Below are positions 9,783-18,652 of a DNA stretch of 64,000 bases, piece after piece (the stretch's first letter is position 1; each line of letters starts with the position of its first letter). Source of the DNA: Streptomyces laurentii (GTDB lineage Bacteria > Actinomycetota > Actinomycetes > Streptomycetales > Streptomycetaceae). The notes below the pieces were generated by a model. That model worked only from the letters and a program-made list of their open reading frames with translations, searched no databases and was not told the DNA's origin. The DNA lies in contig AP017424.1 of assembly GCA_002355495.1 (NCBI GenBank), positions 7,319,501 through 7,383,500 of the forward strand. Reading direction: 5' to 3'. A program made the translations under genes and the position numbers.

Positions 9783-10594
9783 TCGCCGCGAACCCGGTGG
9801 GGCTGGGTGCCGAAAGCGTCGGCGTGCGCGTCGACGGCGCTGCTTTGCTGACGGACGTGACCCTCGGCTTCGCCCCCGGCAGGACGACGGGCCTGCTCGG
9901 GCCGAACGGTGCCGGCAAGACGACGCTGCTGCGGGCTCTGGCCGGACTGCGCCGGCCGCAGACGGGCCGCGTCCTTCTGGACGGCGGCGACCTGTACGCC
10001 CTCTCGGTCCGCCGACGCGCGCGGCAGGTGGCCTTCATGGAACAGCAGGCCGACACCGCACTGCCGCTGACGGCCCGCCAGGTCATCGACCTGGGGCGCA
10101 CGCCCCACCGCGGTCGCTGGCCCGTTCCGGCGGGCTCCGCGGCCGCCCACGAGCAGTCCGTACTCGCCGAGGCCGTCGCCGCCACCGACGTCGGCGGGCT
10201 GCTCGACAGAACCTGGTCGTCCCTCTCCGGCGGCGAGCGCCAGCGGGTCCAGCTCGCGCGGGCCCTGGTGCAGGAACCCGCGGTGCTCCTGCTGGACGAG
10301 CCCACCAACCATCTGGACCTGCGCTACCAGCTCGGCTTCCTGGAAACCGTACGCGGGCTCGGCATCACCACCGTCGCGGCCCTGCACGACCTCGAACTCG
10401 CCGCCGCCTACTGCAACGAGGTCGCCGTGCTGCTCGACGGCCGCCTGGTGGCCCACGGGCCCACCTCCGAGGTGCTCACCTCCTCCACGATCGCGCACGC
10501 CTACGGCGTCGACGCGACCGTGGAGCGGCACCCCCGGCACGACAGGCCTCACATCCGGTGGAACGGGCTGCTTCCCGAAAGGACCGAATCATGA
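9779..10594 (+). CDS. ABC transporter ATP-binding protein, BtuD/FecE-like
   Basis: A 271-residue ATPase. The GTG at 9779 overlaps the permease stop and is preferred to an upstream ATG inside the permease gene. Motifs: Walker A GPNGAGKTT, signature LSGGERQR, Walker B VLLLDEPTNHLD, and the switch histidine in AALHDLELAA. It energises the corrinoid importer from the cytoplasmic side. It overlaps the next gene by ATGA. Confidence 0.95.
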   Translation: MIAANPVGLGAESVGVRVDGAALLTDVTLGFAPGRTTGLLGPNGAGKTTLLRALAGLRRPQTGRVLLDGGDLYALSVRRRARQVAFMEQQADTALPLTARQVIDLGRTPHRGRWPVPAGSAAAHEQSVLAEAVAATDVGGLLDRTWSSLSGGERQRVQLARALVQEPAVLLLDEPTNHLDLRYQLGFLETVRGLGITTVAALHDLELAAAYCNEVAVLLDGRLVAHGPTSEVLTSSTIAHAYGVDATVERHPRHDRPHIRWNGLLPERTES

Positions 10595-11343
10595 GCCATG
10601 ACCGTACGGAAGCTCCGGCGCAGCCCGGCGCAGGCCATGCCACGGTCCTGGTCGGCATGTCCATCACCGAGGCCAATCGCCGGGACGAACTGCTCGCGGC
10701 GGCAGCGCCGTTGGGCGCCACGACGGCCTTCCTGCAGCAGGGCGAGCCTTCCCTGTCGGCCGAGCTGACCAGGCTGGCCGACGCGGGCACGGAGACCGCC
10801 GTCCTGATCGGGGTCCGCCTCGGAGCATCCGGTCCGGGCCACTCCTGGCTGCGGCGGATCGCGGCGCACTGGTGGCGGGAGCGCGCCGGCCACCGGCCCG
10901 CGCTGCTCGTGGCCACCCGGCTCGCCGAGTCGGCGGACGCCGTGACCGCGGCTGCGGCGTCCGTCAAACCGATCACCGGCGAGGAACCCGGCCTCACCTC
11001 TCCGGCCTGGGAAGAGGTCACCGGTCACCGGCACCAGGTCATGGTGTGCCGCGGCCCGCGCTGCACGGCCAAACGCGCGGACGACACCCTGCGCTCGCTG
11101 GTGCGGCAGCTGGAGGAGCACGGGCTCGGCGACGACGACGTCCTCGTGGTGCAGACGGGTTGCCAGTTCCCCTGCAACCAGGCCCCGGTGATCAGCGTGC
11201 AGCCCGACGACGTCTGGTACGGGCATGTGGATCCGGCGACGATCACCACGATCGTGGCCGACCACCTCATCGGCGGCCGGCCGGTCGCGGCGCACCGCCT
11301 CCCACGGCGCAGGAAAGACCCGAGGAACCATGAGGAAGACTGA
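10591..11343 (+). CDS. CbiX-like plus [2Fe-2S] ferredoxin-like protein
   Basis: A 250-residue cytoplasmic protein, last gene of the riboswitch operon; its ATG overlaps the ATPase stop. The N-terminal half (about 15-120) has the layout of CbiX/sirohydrochlorin chelatase proteins, with a start like VLVGMSITEANRRDELL and an alternating alpha/beta pattern. The usual metal-binding histidine pair is not obvious. The C-terminal half (about 140-235) is a thioredoxin-like [2Fe-2S] ferredoxin domain with the four-cysteine pattern CRGPRC and CQFPC. A role in cobalt insertion or corrinoid reduction after uptake is plausible from the riboswitch context but is an inference. Confidence 0.75.
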   Translation: MSHDRTEAPAQPGAGHATVLVGMSITEANRRDELLAAAAPLGATTAFLQQGEPSLSAELTRLADAGTETAVLIGVRLGASGPGHSWLRRIAAHWWRERAGHRPALLVATRLAESADAVTAAAASVKPITGEEPGLTSPAWEEVTGHRHQVMVCRGPRCTAKRADDTLRSLVRQLEEHGLGDDDVLVVQTGCQFPCNQAPVISVQPDDVWYGHVDPATITTIVADHLIGGRPVAAHRLPRRRKDPRNHEED

Positions 11344-11399
11344 TCCGCCCACTCAGTGAGTCAGTCTCACCGAGGGCGGTTGAGAGCCGGTACCGGGAT

Positions 11400-11855
11400 G
11401 GCGTAGGTGAGTCCGGCGCTTTGAACACCGCCACCGGCAAGGTGATCACCATGCTGTCCACGCAACACCGGGCGGTGGACCTCCGCGACTTCCTCGACGA
11501 GATCGACCGGCAGACCGACGATGCCCTGGCGGTCCACGTGATCTGCGACAACCTCTCCGCCCACAAGGCGCCGGTCGTGCACAGGTGGCTGCTCGCACAC
11601 CCCCGCTTCCAGCTCCACTTCACCCCCACCTGCTCGTCATGGATCAACCAAGTCGAGCGATGGTTTGCCGAGCTGGAACGACGCTGCCTCGAACGCGGAT
11701 TGTTCCGCTCCCTCGACGACCTCAAGACCGCCCTTGAGAACTGGATCAAAGCCTGGAACGACGACGCCCGGCCCTTCAAATGGACCAAAACTGCCGACCA
11801 GATCCTCGACCGCATCTGCCGCTACTGCTCACGAATCTCCGAACCGGGTCGCTAG
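11400..11855 (+). pseudogene. IS630-family transposase, C-terminal remnant
   Basis: About 145 residues of a DDE transposase of the IS630/Tc1-mariner type. The second catalytic aspartate sits in HVICDNLSAHKAP and the glutamate in WINQVERWFAELERR. The N-terminal helix-turn-helix and the first aspartate are missing, and no intact terminal inverted repeats were recognised. It directly follows the cobalamin operon and is a relic of an insertion. Confidence 0.85.
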
Positions 11856-12229
11856 GGGTGTGCGCGATCTTCCGATCGCGGACCCTCGGCGAGCGGGCGG
11901 GACGCCGAGCGGGCATCGCCGCGGGGAAGGGGGGCGGACCGGCCGGGACCGGAGACCTGGGGAACTCTTTGCCGATGGCCGAGATCCGGCGGCGCCCTCC
12001 CGGCCGGGGGCCGATCGGCGCGTACACGCCGCGTAAAACCCGGCCGAAACGGTGGGGTGGCGAGTGCCGGCCGGGTGGCGGCCGAGTTGACCGCCGTGCG
12101 CGGGTGGCACACGCTCGACGTATAGGTGCTCCATACAACTGGTTTGTCGGGAGAGGCCGCCGGCGCCACGAAGCCACGGGCTGACAGGCGAGCGCGCCGC
12201 TTCCGGCAGGCGGGACCGGGAGGTAGCGC
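11856..12229. other. Intergenic region upstream of asnB
   Basis: 374 bases between the transposase relic and the asparagine synthetase gene. No gene is visible. GGGAGG at the 3' end is the ribosome binding site of asnB. Confidence 0.4.
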
Positions 12230-14071
12230 ATGTGCGGCATCACCGGGTGGGTGTCGTTCGACCGTGATCTGCGGGCCGAGGCGGCGGCGGTGGACGCGAT
12301 GACGGAGACCATGGCGTGCCGGGGGCCGGACGACCGCGGCACCTGGATCGAGGGACCCGCCGCCCTCGGCCATCGCAGGCTCGCGATCATCGACCTGCCG
12401 GGCGGGCGTCAGCCGATGACGGCGCGGACCCCGGACGGCACCGTGGCGCTGGTCTATTCGGGCGAGGCGTACAACTTCACCGAACTGCGCCGGGAGCTGA
12501 TCGGCCGGGGCCACCGCTTCACCACGGACTCGGACACCGAGGTGGTGCTGCGCGCGTATCTCGAGTGGGGCGAGGAGCTCGCCGAGCGACTGAACGGCAT
12601 GTACGCCTTCGCCCTCTGGGACGGCCGGCGCGACGCGCTCGTGATGGTCCGCGACCGCATGGGCATCAAGCCGTTCTCCTACTACCCCACCCCCGACGGG
12701 GTGCTCTTCGGCTCCGAGCCGAAGGCGATCCTGGCCAATCCGCTGGCCCGCGCGCGGGTGGGGATCGACGGGCTGCGCGAGCTGTTCGCGATGGTCAAAA
12801 CGCCCGGGCACGCGGTGTGGGACGGCATGTACGAGGTGGAGCCGGGCACCGTCCTGACCGTCGACCGCCAGGGGCTGCGCCGGCGCGTGTACTGGCGCCT
12901 TGAGACCCGGCCGCACCCCGACGACCGCGCCACCACCATCGCCACCGTCCGTACGCTCCTCGACGACATCGTGCGCCGCCAGCTCGTCGCCGACGTCCCG
13001 CGCTGCACGCTGCTGTCGGGCGGTCTGGACTCCTCCGCGATGACCGCCCTGGCCGCCCGGCAACTGGGCGAGCACGGCGAGCGGGTCCGCAGCTTCGCCG
13101 TCGACTTCGCCGGACAGGCCGACAACTTCGTCGCCGACGAACTGCGCGCCACCCCCGACACCCCGTTCGTGCACGATGTCGCCCGCGCCAGCGGCACCGA
13201 CCACCAGGACATCGTCCTCGACGCCCAAGCCCTCGCCGACCCCGGCGTACGGGCCGAGGTGATCCGCGCCCGCGACCTCCCCATGGGGTTCGGGGACATG
13301 GACGCCTCGCTCCTCCTGCTGTTCCGGGCGATCCGGGAGCACTCGACGGTCGCGTTGTCCGGGGAGTCCGCGGACGAGGTCTTCGGCGGCTACCTCCAGT
13401 TCTTCGACGAGGAGGTCCGCGGGGCCGACACCTTCCCCTGGCTCGTCCGGTTCGGCCGGCACTTCGGCGACGACACCGGCATCCTGAGCCCGGCGCTGAC
13501 CCGAGCCCTGAACCTCGGCGCGTACATCGCCGACGGCTACCGCACCGCGGTCGCCGGCATCCCGCGGCTCGACGGCGAGAGTGACCTCGAGTACCGGATG
13601 CGGCAGATCTGCCACCTCCACCTGACCCGCTTCGTCCGCCTCCTGCTCGACCGCAAGGACCGCGCGAGCATGGCGGTGGGCCTGGAGGTGCGGGTCCCGT
13701 TCTGCGACCACCGGCTCGTCGAGTACGTCTACAACGCGCCCTGGTCGCTGAAGTCCTTCGACGGCCGGGAGAAGAGCCTGCTGCGGGAGGCGACGGCGGA
13801 CCTGATCCCACAGTCGGTCTACGACCGCGTCAAGAGTCCCTACCCCTCGACCCAGGACCCCGCGTACGCCGTCGTCCTGCAGAAGCACGTCAAGGATCTT
13901 CTCGCCGCCCCTTCCCACCCGGTGTTCGACCTGGTCGACCGCGAACGGGTGCACCAGGCCGCCCACCGCGACACTCCCCGGATCACCCAGCCCTCCCGCC
14001 GCGGCCTGGAACGGACCCTGGACCTGGCGCTGTGGCTGGACCTCTACAAGCCCGAGATCTCCCTCACCTGA
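12230..14071 (+). CDS. asnB: Asparagine synthetase, glutamine-hydrolysing
   Basis: A complete 613-residue enzyme that makes asparagine from aspartate, glutamine and ATP. The ATG at 12230 has GGGAGG six bases upstream, and Cys2 (MCGITGWVSF) is the nucleophile of the N-terminal glutaminase domain. RGPDD and LGHRRLAIIDL are the usual glutaminase motifs. The synthetase domain carries the PP-loop LLSGGLDSSA (about residue 260) and later ALSGESADEVFGGY and the C-terminal DRKDRASMAVGLEVRVPFCD. Length and motifs fit a housekeeping or biosynthetic AsnB rather than a lasso-peptide cyclase, which lacks the active N-terminal cysteine. It stands alone between a transposase relic and truncated genes. Confidence 0.93.
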   Translation: MCGITGWVSFDRDLRAEAAAVDAMTETMACRGPDDRGTWIEGPAALGHRRLAIIDLPGGRQPMTARTPDGTVALVYSGEAYNFTELRRELIGRGHRFTTDSDTEVVLRAYLEWGEELAERLNGMYAFALWDGRRDALVMVRDRMGIKPFSYYPTPDGVLFGSEPKAILANPLARARVGIDGLRELFAMVKTPGHAVWDGMYEVEPGTVLTVDRQGLRRRVYWRLETRPHPDDRATTIATVRTLLDDIVRRQLVADVPRCTLLSGGLDSSAMTALAARQLGEHGERVRSFAVDFAGQADNFVADELRATPDTPFVHDVARASGTDHQDIVLDAQALADPGVRAEVIRARDLPMGFGDMDASLLLLFRAIREHSTVALSGESADEVFGGYLQFFDEEVRGADTFPWLVRFGRHFGDDTGILSPALTRALNLGAYIADGYRTAVAGIPRLDGESDLEYRMRQICHLHLTRFVRLLLDRKDRASMAVGLEVRVPFCDHRLVEYVYNAPWSLKSFDGREKSLLREATADLIPQSVYDRVKSPYPSTQDPAYAVVLQKHVKDLLAAPSHPVFDLVDRERVHQAAHRDTPRITQPSRRGLERTLDLALWLDLYKPEISLT

Positions 14072-14129
14072 CCACGGGTGACGGGAGGATGGTGCGAGAG
14101 CCGGGCGCCCCGGCTCGGCGCGCTCGCTC

Positions 14130-14415
14130 TCATCCGGTGGTGAGGTCCTCGACGGGGACCGCGATCCGCTGGTCGTGCTTGTCGACGAGCCAGCGGTCGA
14201 CGTCCAGAAGCCACCAGCGCAGCACCTCCACCACGTAGAACCGGCGGGGGCCCGCGCCGTGGAAGTCGGCCTCGGGCAGCCGCCACGCGCGCCGGGTCCG
14301 CTCGTCGGGAAAGTTGAGCGCGTAGTACGTCCGATGGAGCTCCGGTACGTCCTCCGGGCCGGCCGCGCGGCAGCGTCCGGTGAACTGGGCGCCGTCCAGG
14401 CCGAGTCCGGGCAGG
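14130..14415 (-). pseudogene. PPOX/YhbP-like flavin-binding protein, C-terminal remnant
   Basis: On the minus strand an open stretch of about 95 residues ends at 14130. Its pattern, with GAQFTGR early, then an acidic helix, YALNFPDER, and the hydrophobic strand RRFYVVEVLRWWLLDVD, resembles the C-terminal part of pyridoxamine-phosphate-oxidase-like and YhbP proteins. The N-terminal half is missing; homology stops at about 14415, where the truncated aldo/keto reductase begins on the other strand. Confidence 0.45.
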
Positions 14416-14425
14416 CCGGTCAGAT

Positions 14426-15328
14426 AGACTCGTCGACACCGCCGACCAGTACTCCGGCGGTGAGGCGGAAGAGATCATCGGCAAGGCCCTGCGGGGCCGC
14501 CGCGACGACGTCGTGCTCGCGACCAAGGGCCACTTCCCGGTCCGGATGGGGGACCGTGATCCGAACCGGCGCGGCAACTCCCGGCGTTGGCTGACCCGGG
14601 CCGTCGAGGACAGCCTTCGGCGCCTGGACACCGACCGTATCGACCTTTACCAGGTGCACCGCCCCGACCCGGCCACCGACATCGACGAGACCCTGTCGGC
14701 GCTGTCCGACCTGGTCCGGGCGGGAAAGATCATGGCCATCGGGACCTCGGACTTCCCGGCGGAGCAGTTGGTCGAGGCCCAATGGGCCGCCGACCGGCGC
14801 AACCACATCCCCTTCCACACCGAGCAGCCGCCGTACTCGCTGTTCGTCCGCGGCATCGAGGCGGACGTCCTGCCGACCGCGCGCAAGCACGGCCTGGGCG
14901 TGCTGACGTGGAGCCCGCTCAACAGCGGCTGGCTGACCGGGCGCATCCGCCGCGGCGAGAAGATCGAACTCGACGCCTTCCGCCGGGTGGTGTCCCACAA
15001 GTTCGACCTCGAACTCCCGGGCAACCGGCGCAAGCTCGACGCCGTCGAAGAGCTGCTCGCCGTGGCGCGGGACGCTGGGATCTCCCTCACACATCCGGCG
15101 CCGGCGTTCGCGGCCCACCACCCCGCCGTCACCTCGGTGCTCCTCGGCCCGCGCACGATCGACCAGTTGACCGACCAGCTCGCCGCCGCCGAGCTTCACC
15201 TCGACGACGAGATCCTCGACCGCGTCGACGAGATCGTCTCGCCGGGTGTCACCCTCAACCCCTCGGACGTCGACTACCGGCGGCCTGGTCTGGCCGCAAC
15301 GGAACGGCGGCGCGCGCCCGTCGCGTGA
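14426..15328 (+). pseudogene. Aldo/keto reductase, N-terminally truncated
   Basis: The readable frame starts with LVDTADQYSGGEAEEIIGKA, which in intact AKR proteins lies about 50 residues from the N-terminus. It continues through VVLATKGHF (catalytic-lysine region), DLYQVHRPDP and GTSDFPAEQLVEAQW to the C-terminal NADP-binding stretch VTSVLLGPRTIDQLTDQLAA. The first strand and the start codon are lost at the junction near 14420. Internal GTG codons, for example 14513, could start a 271-residue product, but it would lack the catalytic aspartate-tyrosine region. It is called a pseudogene for this reason. Confidence 0.7.
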
Positions 15329-15384
15329 GCGGGTTTCGGCCCCGGCCGCCCACGCCGGCCTGACGACGACCCGGCCCGCCCGAC

Positions 15385-15412
15385 GGCCCGCCGTCCTCAT
15401 GGACGACGGGCC
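15385..15412. terminator. Strong hairpin between convergent genes
   Basis: GGCCCGCCGTCC and GGACGACGGGCC pair with one mismatch around the loop TCAT. It sits between the aldo/keto reductase remnant and the ABC exporter operon and could stop transcription from both sides. Confidence 0.75.
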
Positions 15413-15437
15413 GCACCCCTGTACTACTGCTACTCGG

Positions 15438-15527
15438 TCAGGACGTGGGACGGGTGGCCTGGGACGGGCTGAGGCCGAGGCGGGACACGGTCGCCCCGGC
15501 AGCCGCCGCGGTGTCAGGGCCGGTCAT
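15438..15527 (-). CDS. 29-residue small ORF overlapping the ABC exporter gene
   Basis: ATG at 15527 overlaps the TGA of the exporter gene (ATGA), and the frame ends at 15438 after 29 codons. The peptide (MTGPDTAAAAGATVSRLGLS...) is Ala/Ser/Thr-rich, has no cysteine and matches no RiPP leader I know. The tight coupling and the terminator just downstream make translation plausible, but it may be chance. Confidence 0.35.
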   Translation of the reverse strand: MTGPDTAAAAGATVSRLGLSPSQATRPTS

Positions 15528-17554
15528 GTGCGCGTTCCCGGCTTCTCGTTGTCCTCGGAGGTGACCTGGTACGACAGCAACTCCCGGAACAGGCCTGGCT
15601 CGTGGGCGAGTTGCTGGTAGGTGCCCTCCTGGACGACGCGGCCTTCGTCGAGCACGACGATCCGGTCGGCGACGGCGACGTTGGTGATGCGGTGGGTGAC
15701 CAGCAGCACCATCCGGTCCCGGGCCAGGCCCCGCAGCCGCTGGAAGATCCGGAATTCGGCGCGCGGGTCGAGCGCCGCCGTCGGCTCGTCGAGGACGAGC
15801 AGTCCGGCCTCGCGGTAGAACGCCCGGGCCAGGGCGATGCGCTGCCACTGCCCGCCGCTCAGGTCCTCCCCGCTGAGCCACTCGCGGGCCAGCAGGGTGT
15901 TCAGGCCGCGGCCGAGCTTGTCGACGACCTCGTCGGCGCCGGACGCCGCGCACGCTTCCCGTACCGCGGCGTCGCCGCCCGCCGTGGGCTGCCCCAGGGT
16001 CACGTTCTCGCGCACCGTCAGGGGCCAGTGCGCGTAGTCCTGCGGCACCAGGGCGACGTGCTGCCACAGCGCGTGCGGGTCCGTGTCGCCGACCGGGACG
16101 CCGTCCCACAACACCTCGCCGCTGGTGGGCAGGTAGAGGCCGCTGACCAGCTTGGACAGTGTCGACTTCCCCGAACCGTTGAAACCGACCAAGGCGACGA
16201 CCTCGCCCCGGCGCAAGGTGAGCGACACCTCGGACAGCGCGTCGCGGTCCTTGCCCGCGTACCGGTGGCTGACCGCCATGAGCTCGATCGTCTTGGGTGA
16301 CTCCGGGCGGTGCGTGCCGCGCCGCATCCGGAACCCGCCCGCCTTGTCCAGGAAGTCGCTCCAGTCGTCCATGTACAGGCCGGTGCGTACGGCGCGCGCG
16401 CCGGCGGAGACCAGCCCGCGCACCGACTGTCCGACCGTCTGCAGCGCGAAGACCGCCGTCCCCGCGTGTCCGACGGTGATCCGGCCCCCCGCCAGCAGCC
16501 ACACGACCGCCGCCCACACCACCGCGGATCCCAGTCCTCCGCACAGCGCGCCGGCCAGGGACATCCGGGCGCCCGTGTCGGCGGCGGTCCGGTCCTCCCG
16601 GTTGACCCGGGCGACGGTCTGCCGGTACCGGCCGGTCAGGAAGCCGGCCATGGTGCCGGCCCGGATCTGGTCGGCGGCGTCCTTGGTGAAGATGTGCCAG
16701 CGCAGCACCGACAGCATCCGGTTGTCGCCGCTGCTGCGCAGATTCGCCAGATAGCGCACCCGCGCGCCACTGACCTGGGCGAGGGCCTGCGGGAGGCTCG
16801 CCGCCACCAGCAGCGGCAGAAGGATCCAGTGCACCCCGGCCAGCACCAGCGCCCCGGCGAGGAACGAGGCCGCCGAGGCGATCAGGTCCTGACCCTCGTC
16901 GATCAGATCGCCGGTGACCCCGGCGCCGCGGTCCGCCGCCTCGCGGTCGCGATTGAAGCCGCTTTCGTCGTACGCCGACAGCTCGACCTCGGCGCAACCG
17001 GTGAGGAGCATCTGCTCGGCCTCGCGCGACATCAGCGGTCCCAGCCGGGAGGACAGCCAGACGACGGCGATCCCCAGCACGGCGCGCAGGCCGGCGGCGC
17101 CGGCGAGCAGAGCGACGGACGGCCAGGCATCGAGGAGCCGGTGGTAGACGTCCGTGCTGCTCAGCAGCGCGGTGAGGGTGCCGCTGACGGCGACCAGGCC
17201 CAGCGCCTGCGTCACCCCGGCGACGGCCTGGCAGAGCAGCAGGCCGACGGTCGCCCGCCGGTCCACCTGCCAGGCCAACGCCAGGGAGCGGCGCACCAGT
17301 TGGGGCAGGCGCCGGGCCATGTCGCGCATCCGGATGTGGCGGCCCGCCGCCTCACGACTGCCGGTCAGGTCGACGTACCGCATCTCCTGCTGCGGTGCGG
17401 TGGACGCCGCGTCCTCCGAGACGGTCTTCGCCCCGGCCCCGAGGGAGGCCCCGGGGCGGCTCGGCGGCTCGGCCGGCGTCGCCGAGGGCGGGACCGTTGG
17501 GGCGGTGCGCGGTTCTGGGACGGAGTCGGCCGAGGGGCCGGTGGATTCGCTCAT
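15524..17554 (-). CDS. ABC exporter, fused permease and ATPase
   Basis: A 676-residue half-transporter. The N-terminal 80 residues are Pro/Ala-rich and likely cytoplasmic. About 100-390 form the six-helix exporter domain. The ATPase domain, about 425-660, has Walker A GFNGSGKST, Q-loop LVPQDYAHWP, signature LSGGQWQR, Walker B LLVLDEPTAALD and the H-loop LLVTHRI. It resembles lipid, peptide or antibiotic exporters of the MsbA/CydDC type and would work as a dimer. Two very small reading frames overlap it on both sides (17551-17670 and 15438-15527). The exported substrate is unknown; a peptide is one possibility given those neighbours. Confidence 0.9.
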   Translation of the reverse strand: MSESTGPSADSVPEPRTAPTVPPSATPAEPPSRPGASLGAGAKTVSEDAASTAPQQEMRYVDLTGSREAAGRHIRMRDMARRLPQLVRRSLALAWQVDRRATVGLLLCQAVAGVTQALGLVAVSGTLTALLSSTDVYHRLLDAWPSVALLAGAAGLRAVLGIAVVWLSSRLGPLMSREAEQMLLTGCAEVELSAYDESGFNRDREAADRGAGVTGDLIDEGQDLIASAASFLAGALVLAGVHWILLPLLVAASLPQALAQVSGARVRYLANLRSSGDNRMLSVLRWHIFTKDAADQIRAGTMAGFLTGRYRQTVARVNREDRTAADTGARMSLAGALCGGLGSAVVWAAVVWLLAGGRITVGHAGTAVFALQTVGQSVRGLVSAGARAVRTGLYMDDWSDFLDKAGGFRMRRGTHRPESPKTIELMAVSHRYAGKDRDALSEVSLTLRRGEVVALVGFNGSGKSTLSKLVSGLYLPTSGEVLWDGVPVGDTDPHALWQHVALVPQDYAHWPLTVRENVTLGQPTAGGDAAVREACAASGADEVVDKLGRGLNTLLAREWLSGEDLSGGQWQRIALARAFYREAGLLVLDEPTAALDPRAEFRIFQRLRGLARDRMVLLVTHRITNVAVADRIVVLDEGRVVQEGTYQQLAHEPGLFRELLSYQVTSEDNEKPGTRT

Positions 17555-17670
17555 GCCGCCCCTCCCGCGGAGGGACGTGCCGAGCCGAGTGAGCCGTCAA
17601 CGCTCCGTACGGCCGTACCGGGCCGTTCGAACGCGAGGGGGCGGCGCGAGGGGGTGGGAGTGGGGTGCAT
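17551..17670 (-). CDS. 39-residue small ORF upstream of the ABC exporter
   Basis: GGAGG at 17678-17682 is seven bases from ATG 17670, a better spacing than for the nearby ATG at 17675 in another frame. The 39-codon frame ends in TGA overlapping the exporter ATG (ATGA). The peptide (MHPTPTPSRRPLAFERPGTA...) has no cysteine and no family I recognise. It could be a precursor peptide, a translational-coupling leader, or chance. Confidence 0.45.
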   Translation of the reverse strand: MHPTPTPSRRPLAFERPGTAVRSVDGSLGSARPSAGGAA

Positions 17671-17987
17671 GGCATGTCCTCCGTCTGTGCGTCGGTGGGG
17701 CACTGGTGCTCTAAAAACGCGCCGGATCCGGGTCCGTCACGGCCCGAGGACCGGGCATTTCATGAACGCCAGTTCCCATCTGGGTGAGGGGGTGGGCGGC
17801 GTCTGGGCGGTCGTCGGCCAAACCCGTTCGATGGGGTCGGATCACTCGTTCAGGGGGTTGCGGGCCGCGCGGACCGGACCGCGATGCGCTCGGCGGCGGT
17901 GCGAAAAGGCCGGTCTCGGGGCCCTCACGCGGGACGCCGTCTCGCGTGCCTTCCCCCGGGGAAGAGTCCGATCTTGGAGGTCGAGCC
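17671..17987. other. Divergent intergenic region
   Basis: About 315 bases between the exporter operon (minus) and the secreted protein gene (plus). It holds GGAGG for the small ORF on one side and GGAGG (17976-17980) for the TTG start on the other. No other feature was seen. Confidence 0.35.
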
Positions 17988-18467
17988 TTGCGCAGACGTA
18001 CGTTCGTCACCGCCCTGGGCGCCACAGCCGCCGTGTCCGCCGTGCCGGGATTGGCCCGAGCCGCCTCACCCCTCATATCGGCCGCGCTCACGGACCGCGA
18101 CCCGGCGGCCTCCGCCAACGTGCGGGCGGTGTACACCCACGTGGTGTCGCTGGAGAACGCCGCGCGCGGCGGCCGCCCGATGACGATCATCGGCCGGCAC
18201 ATCGAGACCCGGCAGGAGCTGTACAACGCGGCCTACGGGGACACCGGCGGCACCACCTTCGCCGGCTATTGCTACAAGAAGGCCCGGGACATCACGGGCA
18301 AGCTGTCCGGTTTCGTCGAGATCGGCCTCGGGCCGGGGTACGGCGCGACCGGCTGGGGAACGTACGGGGACCGCTCCTGCAACCTAGGAACCGGAACGCC
18401 GGAGGGCCGGCTCGCGCAGGCGCAGTCCAAGGTCGACACCCCGATCCCGTTCGACCCCTGGGCCTGA
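17988..18467 (+). CDS. Secreted protein with Tat signal, unknown function
   Basis: A 159-residue protein. The TTG at 17988 is chosen because GGAGG lies seven bases upstream and the signal peptide starts right there: LRRRTFVTALGATAAVSAVP, a twin-arginine motif with a short hydrophobic core and an ALARA-type cleavage region. The mature part is about 130 residues with two cysteines and ends DTPIPFDPWA. Its central part (TIIGRHIETRQELYNAAYGD) matches no family I can name. It is followed by a strong hairpin and seems monocistronic. Confidence 0.75.
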   Translation: MRRRTFVTALGATAAVSAVPGLARAASPLISAALTDRDPAASANVRAVYTHVVSLENAARGGRPMTIIGRHIETRQELYNAAYGDTGGTTFAGYCYKKARDITGKLSGFVEIGLGPGYGATGWGTYGDRSCNLGTGTPEGRLAQAQSKVDTPIPFDPWA

Positions 18468-18544
18468 CGGCCACAGCGTCCGGCTCCGGGGCGACCCCTG
18501 ACCCCTGCCCCGGACCGCGACCTGTGATCCGTGAGCCGGAACGA

Positions 18545-18583
18545 CGAAGCCGCCCCCGCCCGAACCGGGCGAGGGCGGCTTCG
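18545..18583. terminator. Long hairpin between convergent genes
   Basis: CGAAGCCGCCCCCGCCC pairs with GGGCGAGGGCGGCTTCG with one mismatch around GAACC. It lies between the Tat protein gene (plus) and the 397-residue gene (minus). Confidence 0.85.
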
Positions 18584-18652
18584 CGTCGGCCGGCCGACGG
18601 CGGTGCCGTGGGACAGTGGGCGCCTGAGGGAGGTGATCCGAGGTCAGGAGCC

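Noticed and set aside
12230..17670. A lasso-peptide or other RiPP cluster built on the asparagine synthetase, small ORFs and ABC exporter
   Set aside because: The synthetase keeps the active N-terminal cysteine of true AsnB. No protease, leader-binding protein or recognisable core peptide is present, and a terminator and two pseudogenes separate it from the exporter.
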